From Branchiostoma floridae (lineage: Eukaryota; Chordata; Leptocardii; Amphioxiformes; Branchiostomatidae), in assembly GCF_000003815.2 (NCBI RefSeq), contig NC_049992.1:4025769-4089768 (forward strand): 64,000 nt of DNA, given 5' to 3'. The translations under genes and the position numbers were made by a program. Below the pieces are notes generated by a model. It was not told the origin of the DNA. It ran no database searches and saw only the letters and a list, made by a program, of their open reading frames with translations. Every line of letters starts with the position of its first letter. The first letter of the stretch is position 1. Positions 1-10,900 of this stretch are shown one piece after another.

Positions 1-193
1 CCATTCGCCTGGCGATTAATGTTCAGAGAGCATTGCTGTCAAAAGGTATTCTCTTGTGAGTTGAGGGTGAAATAATAATGTAAATGCTTCTCATCGATTT
101 TACAAAACAGACCCTCATTTACATAAATCATATCAGTTGATCATCTTCTCTAGCTTACCACAATGACATTAAAGCATTATCTCATTAATTATG

Positions 194-432
194 TGTCACG
201 GTGGCAGGGAGTGAGTCAAGTAGAATCAGGACAGAGGCATGATGTTGCGGAGATGATAACCGTTTATTCAGGACAATCTGGGCACGTCCTACCCTGTCGG
301 CGTCTCTAGCTCGAATCCCCTGCCCTCACACGTGTCCCTTCCCAAACCCCTGTACATCTGCTCCCAATTACTCGGGTGACACTCCCCACACCAGGGGTGA
401 TCACAGAGTGATCACGATGTCACCTCGTGACA
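194..432 (-). repeat. LTR, 3' copy in the element's minus orientation
   Basis: This 239-bp long terminal repeat has inverted tips TGTCACG/CGTGACA and shows no difference from the copy at 1989-2227. A minus-strand AATAAA lies in the segment reading ccgtttattcagg on the plus strand. Confidence 0.85.
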
Positions 433-1988
433 CCTCACCCCTCATTTTTTTTAACAATTTCCACATTGTTGACAGCAGGCATCAGTGTTAATTACAAGAA
501 TCACCGCTTTTTTTTTTTTTTACTAATTCTTCTACAATACAACGATCAATTCATAATGAAAAGGTAAGGGAACAACAACATACTCGTACATAATCAAAAA
601 CAGGTCGACGATAGTCCGACATACACAAAAACAGCAACAAAAACACAACAATTTACAACAGAAGTTCATCAATGGTTGCAAGGTGTCTTGCTCCAACTTC
701 CTCCTCGGCGGCCGGCTTGCGCACTTCCGGGTGTGTCCCGGAACCACAGGGAAACGGCAGGAACTCCTCTGCCCGTCGGGAAGAGGCTTGTCTTGTCCAC
801 AGAGGCCTCCCGGCTAGATGCTCCCACGACGACGACTCCTATACGACGTCGGGCCCTCGGGACATCGTTGTCCGCCGAGTTGACTGTAGAATCTCACCTG
901 TAGAGGTTGGGGTTGGACAGGACACGCAAAGCAACCACTGACGCACACACACCGGTCTCCTAACCTCGACACCTCAACTACGTCTCAACTCATCTCCTCT
1001 GCTCTCTCCTCTACGACACTCTACGTCTCCTCAATACATAAACACAACATACCGTATACAGACTTAACGACAACTACAAGAAACGCCGGACATATCTGAC
1101 CTTCCATGGAAACAAACGAGATTTAAAAAATAAACGAACTACACATTACTATCCTGGGGAGTAAAACCCATATGTCCTATCCGCTGCCGGCCTTCATGTG
1201 CCCGGATTTTCCCGCTACCCGGTAGAATCCGCCGAAGTATGGCTTTCCTGGACACACTACAGCTTCAGCCCCTCCCCCCACTTACTATCAGACCCACCCG
1301 CTTTCAATATAAGTTCAACTGTACGCTTGTATATCTATAACAGTTCTATCTCTATCTGTCTATCTTACATCTAAACTGACCCATCTGGTGACTCCCCCCC
1401 ACTGACTTCCGCCACGTCCACATGATACTCGCTGCTCAGCTAATCTATACCGTATTCCTGATAGCACTGACATAAATTATCTAACGTTGGTTGCCTACAT
1501 TCTAACAAATCTAAAACTACTACAACAAAGCTGAACAAAGTAAGTAACAGAACTAGGCCGGTGTGCACGGTGCGCCAATGATACTATGCGAGCCCACCGA
1601 CCTTCCTCCTGTGTCTCTCTCTGCCCGGCCGGGCGCTCTTCCTCCGGTCACCGCCGCGTGGCCGTCCTGCCCTTGCCCTGCTGCCGCGCCGGCCGTGTGG
1701 CCGTACTCCACTCCCCTCGCCGCAGCTATAGGCCATTACTGTCGCGGTCATCATGATCACAGATCACTCCGAGTCAGTCTGCATCTCTCGGACGCCTCCC
1801 CTCCTGCTTCCTCTCGCTCGCCTCGGCCACCGACACTCCCTCGCCGCCTTGCCCCTAGCTGGTCAACCCTGCGGGCTCGGTACTCCGGGCCGGCGCTCTC
1901 TGAGTCGAAGTCAGCCTGCGTCTCTGTACACTCCCGTTTGCCTCTGTCCCGTCCGTTGAACCTGACTCACCCCAGCCGTACTACCAGA

Positions 1989-2227
1989 TGTCACGGTGGC
2001 AGGGAGTGAGTCAAGTAGAATCAGGACAGAGGCATGATGTTGCGGAGATGATAACCGTTTATTCAGGACAATCTGGGCACGTCCTACCCTGTCGGCGTCT
2101 CTAGCTCGAATCCCCTGCCCTCACACGTGTCCCTTCCCAAACCCCTGTACATCTGCTCCCAATTACTCGGGTGACACTCCCCACACCAGGGGTGATCACA
2201 GAGTGATCACGATGTCACCTCGTGACA
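1989..2227 (-). repeat. LTR, 5' copy in the element's minus orientation
   Basis: This is the second 239-bp LTR copy, followed by the TATG target duplication at 2228-2231. Transcription of the element would start here and run toward lower coordinates. Confidence 0.85.
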
Positions 2228-2231
2228 TATG

Positions 2232-2990
2232 CAAATTAGGTCTTTATTTTGCATGATATATAACTATCAAATATCAATATTCTCTTACTCAGTTACAAAT
2301 GTCACATGTTGCGATGGTCCTATAATTGAATTGAGCATGTTTAGACAATTTCCCAATTAATTATGCAAATTAGCTTTCAATATGCACTATTTATAAGTAA
2401 ATAAATGAAGCATCACGTAACCTATCCACATACCAAAAATCATAACAATCCGTCAACCCCTTCTTGAGTTATTCCCTTTCAAAGTCTGATACTAAACCTG
2501 TCCTACAGTTCCAAAACAAGCCGCTAGGGAGCTCAATTTATACCACTTATATTATTAGTACTCACGGCTTGAAGAGCTGTCTACCACATAAAATTCATCG
2601 CCGCAACATGTCCAAAACTCGTGATATCAAACCAGGAAGTTCTGCTGTACCGCTAGGGGACCCATAATCTAATCGTTTCCAGGTCTCAACAAGACCTACC
2701 CACATACCAAATATCAATACAATCCATCCAGGCATTCTCGAGTTATGGTGATCGTTTACACACACATGCACATACAAACGCTACCCAAAATATAACGTTC
2801 TTGGCGAAGGTAACTATCACATCGCTATCTCACAACCCCACGCACGTTATACATCATTTAAGCTCAAACAATGCTTGTTTCACACATCGGTTTGCATTTT
2901 TGAAACAAAGATATCAAGGATGAAGAAGGCCACCAAACGTTTCAAACTCCTGGGCACAGGCCACGAACTAACCCAGAATTTATTAATTAA
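2232..2990. other. AT-rich spacer with diverged dispersed repeat
   Basis: No gene is visible. A degenerate motif of the form 'cacataccaaa-atca-acaatcc-tc-a---ctcgagttat' occurs near 2428-2470 and 2700-2745. Related fragments recur near 22160-22220 and 28620-28680, so this is an old dispersed repeat family of unknown class. Confidence 0.4.
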
Positions 2991-3060
2991 TCAATTAATT
3001 AATTTATTTATTTATTCATTCATTTATTCATTTATTTATTTATTTATCTATGTTTTGACA
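2990..3060. repeat. TTTA/TTAA-rich microsatellite
   Basis: A run of imperfect attt/ttaatta units directly precedes the retroelement fragment. On the minus strand it would be A-rich and could be the 3' tail of that element. Confidence 0.6.
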
Positions 3061-3210
3061 GCATCATCTTATACTGCCGGGTTCCCGTTTTCAGATTCGG
3101 GATTTATTTATTTAATGGAGACATTGTCTCCACCGACCCTGATGGAATTGGGTATATGTTTTGACAGCATCATCTTATACTGCCGGGTTCCCGTTTTCAG
3201 ATTCGGGAAC
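3053..3210. repeat. Short direct duplication inside the retroelement relic
   Basis: A segment of about 50 bp beginning ttttgacagcatcatc and ending cagattcggga occurs twice, near 3052 and near 3158. The copies are about 107 bp apart and almost identical. It looks like a local tandem duplication inside the 3' end of the relic described next. Confidence 0.65.
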
Positions 3211-3410
3211 CCCCTACTGGCATACGTCAGAAATCTGCCATCCTTTATCGTCCCGTACTCCCTGAGCTGGTATCGAATGTAATTATCATCCAGCTCCAGC
3301 GAGGCACCCATAACCGTAACCAGGGTGACTCCATTCCCATACAGCTCGACATCGATGGTTCTGTCGGCTGCGAGGGCTGGAGCCACACTGTTCAGTGCGC
3401 TGGTGGTCTA
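3108..3410 (-). pseudogene. Fragment of a gag/ORF1-like retroelement protein
   Basis: The minus-strand frame reads through TIDVELYGNGVTLVTVMG, then a stretch with LDDNYIRYQLREYG and GFPNLKTGTRQYKM. This resembles the RRM-like part of the zinc-knuckle gag/ORF1 proteins common in chordate non-LTR elements; the match is from memory. An in-frame stop lies just upstream near 3410, the frame ends at 3108, and no CCHC knuckle or reverse transcriptase follows, so the copy is dead. The 3.4-4.5 kb segment on its 5' side contains no convincing coding frame and may be older parts of the same element. Confidence 0.5.
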
Positions 3411-4900
3411 AAACACCACTTCGGCCCATCCCCTTCCCTTATTTTGGACGCCAGCTCAGTCCCTCATAATATACACCTTATGTTTACGCAAAAGTTCAAC
3501 GATGTCATCGAACTCCGCGTCCTGGTTCTCCAGGAAGGTGATACCAACAGTCCTCCTTTTCGTCTACGCGGAGGGGGTGACCTGCGGCATCATTCGTAGC
3601 TCTGTAGCACGCTTTACAGAGAGAAAAAGGGTTTTAAGGTATCCAGAAACCCCCTTTGGAGTCCCGGAAACGCTCCCGGGAACCCCTAATAGACCCTCGA
3701 TATGTGGCCTCCTCTAAAAATAGCGGTGTGATCCAGTTACACTGTCTGTGAGGGGACGGTTCAAAAACCTCCCTTTTTGGGGTGATGGTCGCTAAGTACC
3801 TTAGAAAACAAGGTACGCACCCCAAAATCACAGCACTAGTAGCAAAAAATTAGCACAACAAACCACTTAAATTTCACCCGGGTATGATGAACCAAACCCG
3901 AGTTATGAGGGGGGTTTGGAGATTTCTTTGTCTGTCTGGATCAGACGTAAACAGAGCGTTTGGACCGTACCACTTTCAGTCCCGTCGCTTACGACGGGGG
4001 GTAAGGGTACTAAATCTGCCCGAAACAACAGAAAAACAAGGCTGATCGAAACGAAATCAAGCAGGAATTGTGAGGCAAACCTGCTTGACTTACCTACAAA
4101 GTCTGGGGATTCTCCTCTCACGGGGAGAGGAGGAATCGAGCCGCAAAGATTGCCCGTAAGTCCCTACCCTCGTTTGGCGGAGTGCAGGGGCCGGCAGACC
4201 CGTATGCTTGCCGAGGAGGGTACGATGTTTCAAAAAACACTCGTAACTCCTCCAAAACACAACGTTGATGCACAAAAACACAACGAAATGATCCTGGGGC
4301 ACCCAGCTAACCGATTCTGGAAACTTCAGACCTAAACTCGCCCTGTAAACAGCCTAAAAAGGCTGAAAACGGGGACTCGATCGAGAGCACTCGCACAGAC
4401 ACGTCCGGGGCACATAAAGCTTACCCGTGGAGGTAGTGGTTCAGTCCGGCATGATGCAAATACTCATGCGCGGACTTTGGCATACCTGACATTCCTATAC
4501 AGTTCTTAGAATTTTTCTCGAACGGTCCCACACTATACTATTAGGCTCGCCCATCAGGCGTCGCCAAAAATAGTGCACATAAATTTGTGCTGATTGTCTT
4601 TGTTTTTGTGCACTTAAAAAATTTGTGCATGTGCTGAACAAGGTGTAAATTTGAAATGTTGGCCCTGGTAGGTACTTGTTTCACAAGATATTGATACATT
4701 TGTACATGTATACCATGTTAAATATTGCATGTTACTAGTACTTGTTAGTTTCTCCAGTGTAGCATGCATCACAATTCATACCCCCTACAGCTGTATTTTT
4801 TTAAGTTTTCCCTCTAGTATTGCAGCCTTATTCTAATGCTAAATGTGGTTGAAAGACAGCATAGTGGTCCAAACAACAATATAGGGGGCCCTATGCTCAG
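3411..4900. other. No gene seen; probable transposon relic and intron or intergenic DNA
   Basis: Only short overlapping ORFs on both strands are present, none with recognisable motifs. Composition shifts from GC-rich (to about 4450) to AT-rich after 4560. It lies upstream of the first visible DNAJC16 exon and is probably part of a large DNAJC16 intron. Confidence 0.35.
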
Positions 4901-4965
4901 ACTATGTTGTTGAGAACACTGAGGATACAGAGAAAGAAAACACTGATTCTAAATCTAACCCACAG

Positions 4966-7900
4966 GTATGAGCAGACAGTCCTGCCGCAGAGTAGCGTCA
5001 AGCCTTTCCTGCTGGAGGTCTACAATGACTGGTGCCTGCCCTGTCTGCAGTTGGAACCCATGTGGGATAGTCTGGTGGAGGAACTACAGCCTATGGGTGA
5101 GTCTGTGGGGGGGTGTAGGCTGCAGGGGGGTGTACTACAGGGTAAGGGGTTGTCTGTATTGCAGGGGGGTCTGTACTGGTGCCTGCCCTGTCTGCAGTTA
5201 GAGCCCATGTGGGATAGTCTGGTGGAGGAACTACAGCCTATGGGTGAGTCTGAGAGGGGGGTATATGCTGCAGGGGGGTGTACTACAGGGGGGAGGTGGT
5301 CTGTACTGGTGCCTGGTCTGTACTGAAGGGTGGGTCTGTACTGGTGTGTCTTTGCTGCAAGGGGGTGCATGTACTGCAAGAACGTTCTGTACTGGATGGG
5401 GAGGTCTGTTCTGCAGAGAGGTCCACACTCCTAGGGGTCTGTAATTCTGGGGGCCATACTGCACAGGGGTCTGTACAGCAGAGGAGTCTGTACTGATACA
5501 GATACAGACAGAAGCGTTGTTCATGTGGTACAGGATCAGGATAGGATCATGGTAACAGTGACTTTGCTTTGGTCTTTGTGTATGTATTAACAGGAATATT
5601 ATTTGTGTGTTTACAGGAATTGGGATGGGGATAGTAAACAGTGACTTTGCGGCGAAGTTGACACAGCGCCTGGGTGTGTCCCGGCTGCCGGCTATCGTGG
5701 CCGTGGTGGACGGAAGGCCGGTAACGTACGCGGGGGTCATGACCCGGGACGGCATCCGCCGCTTTCTGGAGAGACTCCTGCCCGTTAACATCATGGATGT
5801 GAGTATTCAGCACACAAGTTATAATATAAACACGAAACACCTTCAACATTACCCATACTGCTGTCCCCTCCCATTTGACTAGCCCTTGGAACTTGACAGT
5901 TTCATTGTTCTTGTTGGTAACTGCGAACTGACCCTCGACCCTTTGCGTGACCTTTTCTGGTGTTCTGTAGCTGGCTGATCTTGAACCTTGACCTTTTCCC
6001 ATGTTGCTGTACATGACTGTCCTTGAACTATGACCTTTTCCCATGTTACTGTACCTGACTGACCTTTAACCATGACCTTTTCCCTGGTTCCTGTAGCTTG
6101 CTGACCTTGATCCTATGTTTTCACAGGTGACTGACTCTAGCTGGAATGAGTTTTTGTCAGGCTGTCGCCATGACAACAAGCCCCGTGCTGTCCTGTTCTC
6201 CCAGAAGCCCGTTCCCTCCCTGCTGTACCGAGTCGTCAGCTTTGCCTATCAGGAGCGTGTGGTCTTCGGCTACGCCAACACAAAGGCAGCACAAACTCAG
6301 GTACAGTTAGACTTCGTTAAAGACTTTGGTTTGTCATGGTGGGACAAGGGTGATAGAGCTGCCTTGTTACTGGGTATGGCTGCAAGTTACAAATTGTTTT
6401 CTGTATTCCTTCGGTTGTTCGGACAAAGAATGATGGCTACATTAAGTCTTTCAAAATGAATGGGTCCCATGTTTCAGGTGGTATCAGGAAGGGCTAATAA
6501 CCCCTCTCTATGCTATATACCTGGTACATAAACAGAGAAGAAACTTGCTCATCTACATGTATATGCTACTAAGTACTACAAGGTAGCACAGCAGCAGTTA
6601 CAGTTGTATGGCCATCTATAGATTATAATGTCAAGTATGCTTGACTCTTTACAGACACTGAGGTTCGACTTCGACGTGGGCAAAGGACCAACACTGCTCA
6701 TCTTTAAGGAAGACAAAGACGACCCTGCTGATCGTCTTGAGGTGTGTTTATCATGTCGACACTTGTCTTTGTGATTGTGTGTATTTTATACTTTCCTCCT
6801 GTATACAACAAGCTTTTGATCAGTCCTCTGATTGTCAGGGGTGCCTAAGTATTTGCACGAACCCTATGAAATTCGTACGAATATTATGTGATACACACGA
6901 ATCACTATGCGAAAACGCACGAATATTATGAAATTCGCACGAATCACTATGCAAAAACGCACAAATATTATGAAATTCGCACGAATCACTATGTGATTCA
7001 CACGAACCTTATGAGATTTGCACGATCCTTATGCAAAAACGGCGGCCGGGAGGAGGCATGATTTTGAGCGTTTCTACCCGTGATATTTATCACTATGCAA
7101 AAACGCACAAATATTATGAAATTCGCACGAATCACTATGTGATTCACACGAACCTTATGAGATTTGCACGATCCTTATGCAAAAACGGCGGCCGGGAGGA
7201 GGCATGATTTTGAGCGTTTCTACCCGTGATATTTATATTTCAAGGCATGGAATGGACATTTACCGTCGCAAAGATGTATTTGATAGCCTGTGAGCTACTG
7301 TTTTGCTTCATTTCGGCGTGTTACATCGTATTTTCCGTCGCCGCCGATCGAAGCCGCCATCTTGAAAATCCCGCTCCGTCTGTCACGTGACCCCGGCAGT
7401 GGTTACGCAATTTCGCATATGGATCGTGCAAATCTCATAAGGTTCGTGTGAATCACATAATGATTCGTGCGAATTTCATAATATTTGTGCGTTTTTGCAT
7501 AGTGATTTGTGCGAATTTCATAATATTCGTGCGTTTTCGCATAGTGATTCGTGTGTATCACATAATATTCGTATGAATTTCATAGGGTTCGTGCAAATGC
7601 TTAGGCACCCCTGATTGTTCTCAAGTTGAAATCAGTGAAATGACCCAAAGCCAATGTCATCTGACCTGAACAGAAGGTGCCTGGCAATCGGTATTGGTAC
7701 CTATCTCAGTTGGGGGTTGGTTAATAGCCTCTGATATATGATTATTTTGTGACCTCTTAGACACCTCTTAAGAAGTAATCCTGTTTGTTGTTCAGTAATT
7801 TAACCTTAATTCAAAGTCACAGAAATTCCTAGTGATGCAGTATGAATTTATAAGGGCTACCGGTACTGTTACAGATGAACTTACATTCAAATGTTTAGTA

Positions 7901-10900
7901 TTTGTTTAATCGGACAATAAATTGGCTATAGCCACACAGGAATGAGGCACATGGGAGGGCTTAGAAGTTTAGACAACTTACGCCAATCATAATTGTGCCA
8001 CTAACAGTAATGTCCCCTTCAGGCAGGTGAGATGCAGAAGGGCTCCCTGAACGCCAAGATCTCCTCCAATCTGCACCTGTTCCTTCCAAGGCTCAGTTCT
8101 CAAGACATCTTCAACGAAGTCTGTCCCCCAGACACATCTCAGACACCTGAAAGGTCTGTCCTCTTTCCCAGGCTTTTAGCTGGGATTTTATCATAGGGAG
8201 TCCAAGTGTCTTGAGGAGTTGCAGTAAGTGACTATTGTAGGGGGGTCTGGGGGCATCCACCTTCAATGGTGCAGAGTTTTTGAGAACATAAGTTAAAATG
8301 GTGCATTCTAAGGTATCCTGAGGGGCAAAAAAACTGTGAAAGAAGTCACACTCACAGCAGAAGACTGTGACCACAAATAACGTAGTGGCATCCCTATTCA
8401 ATCACAATTTTATGCTTGTCAGAGGATCTGCTCACCAGTGTAAGGGCGTCTAGTGCGTCCAATTTCTTATTCTGAAAAAGGCACTTCTAGATGACACCAT
8501 GCTGCAATTGCCTGCAGGCTGAAAGCCTGCTCTTTCCTTCAAGTTCATGCTGAGATTTTCTTGCTGTGGGGCAAGCACTGCAGGCATGAGTATTTCTGGA
8601 TATTAGGAAGAAATTGGAACCTGGAATAATGTTAACCAGCTGTGACCGATGATTTCCCGCCCTCCCAGGTTGTGCGCCATCCTCTTCACCTACAATGATG
8701 CGGACCACAACTTCTTCCGAGACACATACCGCCAGTACGCAAGGTCGGCCGAGGAGTTTGAAGGTCGCGTGAGCTTCAGCTACATCTACGAGAATACCCA
8801 GGGTTCCTTTGCGGACAGGTTTGATGAAGGACTGGAGGTCCTGTCTACGTCAGTCTGTGTGAGTCCTTATCACTTGTCATAGGGTTAACCATCCAAGTAT
8901 GTCAGTATGTATGGGTCCCTAGGTTAAGTAACATTGTCTCTCGTGGGCTGGGAGCTTAATACCTTCTGTGAAGCCTTACACTTATCATTAGTTGATGCTG
9001 CCAAGCATTTTTATAACTGTAAGGCTTTACAAAATGTATTAAGCTCCCAGCCCATGAGAGATTGATATATGTAGATTTTGCTCCATGAATGCAGTGGAAT
9101 ATAAAGCACATTTTATTAGTCAGTGTACTCACTAGAAAGCCAATAGAAACATATTGTTTCAAACGTTTGCCACAATTTCACCAAGCTTTTAGTTACTATT
9201 TAGATTGATCGTCAAAAGACTTCGTTCCTACAAAAAGCACAAAATCCAATCATTATACAGAGTGTGCGACAGTTCATTCACCACTGCCTTGAAAGAAGAA
9301 GTCAAATCCAACAACAGTATACCTTGTATAATATAGTTGATTTTTTAAGACACTTGTGTTATGTATCACACTATTTTTTTAGTCTTAGTTGTACACGAAA
9401 TTAGCCTTCGAGCACGATTTTTCAAATAAAACAGCAGGTTGGTAGAATGTAGGAAAATTCTTTATACACAACAAGTAAGTAAGCAAAGTAAGTACAAATA
9501 CTTACTGGTTACTAGTTGCGTATAAAGTTGCTAGTTGCGTATAAAGAATGCTCCTATAGCTATATCTGAGCATGTATTACTAATATAAAAGACCATGACC
9601 AATGCCCCCCACCCCCTCAGTTGTTGCTGCTGTGGCGGCGTGAGGAGTTCTCAGTGGCGTACGGCTGGTTACCGTCCGGTTGGCAGGGGACCGGCAACGA
9701 CCACCGGCGCCTCACCTCAGAGCTGCAGACGGTTCTGGAGGGGAAGAAGCGGCTCCCGTTCTCCGCCAAGATCCCGGAACTCTATAGGGAGGACCAGCCG
9801 GTAAGGCTTATAATATTGTACATCTTAAGCAGTGGATGATGAAACACATTTTATTTCATTTATTTTGTTTTGGTTGAATGAACACTTATTTCATTAAGTG
9901 TTCATTCAACCAAAACACTTTGTTAAAGAGAAACCATAAAGACTTATCCCAACTTCTGCACATTCACAGATGAACAGAAAGCCACTTTCCTCTTGAAATT
10001 ACTGAACCCACAAATTGTAGAATGTGGGGCTTTTCATCTTCCTCTGCTTCCAAAAAAGAAATCAAACCCAACCTGTTTAGAATAGTCAACACTAGGATTC
10101 GAGTAGCCTATTTTTGCAATAATGTTTATCACTGTTCATTGTCACATGTATGTCTCCTATGTTTATATCATGTACTTGCAATTATCCTCTGGGCATGAAC
10201 TTGAAAATAAACTTCATTTGATATTTGAAATAGTCTTATCATGCCCTGGTTTGTGATGGTGCAAATCCTTCTGTCTGGAGTTGGTGATTCCCTGCAAATC
10301 ACCCGGATGGAGGCCTGGCAAACCTTTGTCTTGTATCAGATATACGGTTATTTAATACATCATTCACCCGGACTCAAGGAAAAATAGTGACATATCAGTC
10401 ACTAATGGTGATCTGAATCAAACAGAACCAAGCCAGGTTGAGACCAATGAGAAAAGTTGCCATTGTTTCTTCCTTTTCTAATGTATAGCAAGTTTCCTAG
10501 CTGTTTCTGTAGCAGCTTCTTTTTAGGTATATTCCCCTTAACAGAACCATATAGAGGTTGATTGTGTATGATTGAGTCCATAATGAATAAATTTTTACCA
10601 AATGAAGACACACTTGGACAAACCCATTGTCTAAATTATAAGTGTGATGGCTTTTTAAACTCGAAATACAGCTCTGTTCAAATATTACATAGACCATCCA
10701 GCTTAAACTTCAAGTCCCATCTGAGAGGTATATGTAACCTGATATGTTTTCACCATAACTGTTCCGACAGGCTCTCATCATACAGCTGTTCAGGAAAGTC
10801 CGGAACACGTGGTACTTCCTGTGGGACTGGTACCACCACATGGACGTGTGAGTATGACTATGCCTTATCACCTGAAGATGGGGGTATTGTTTTGGGTTTG

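Larger units (their letters stand above)
190..2231 (-). mobile_element. Non-autonomous LTR retrotransposon (TRIM/LARD-like), with target duplication
   Basis: Two 239-bp direct repeats at 194-432 and 1989-2227 appear identical base for base. They begin TGTCACGG and end CGTGACA, so the required TG...CA ends are present. The whole unit is flanked by the 4-bp target duplication TATG (190-193 and 2228-2231). Polarity is minus. The reverse complement of the sequence just inside the left LTR is a purine-rich tract ending GAGGGGTGAGG, as expected before a 3' LTR. On the minus strand each LTR carries AATAAA. Inside the right LTR the minus strand starts TCTGGTAGTACGG, a possible tRNA primer-binding site. 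The 1.56-kb interior has no gag, protease, RT or integrase reading frame that I can recognise, only short biased ORFs, so the element must have been mobilised in trans. Identical LTRs imply a recent insertion. Confidence 0.88.

Noticed and set aside
1563-2009. 148-codon plus-strand ORF rich in Pro/Ser/Arg
   Set aside because: It lies antisense inside the LTR element, runs into the LTR, and has no motif; composition bias explains it.
4560-4960. DNAJC16 J-domain exon upstream of the thioredoxin exon
   Set aside because: I looked for an HPD-containing frame in 1-4965 on the plus strand and found none; it is presumably outside the window.
5020-5794. Minus-strand ORFs opposite the DNAJC16 exons and minisatellite
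   Set aside because: They are shadows of G-rich minisatellite and antisense exon sequence.
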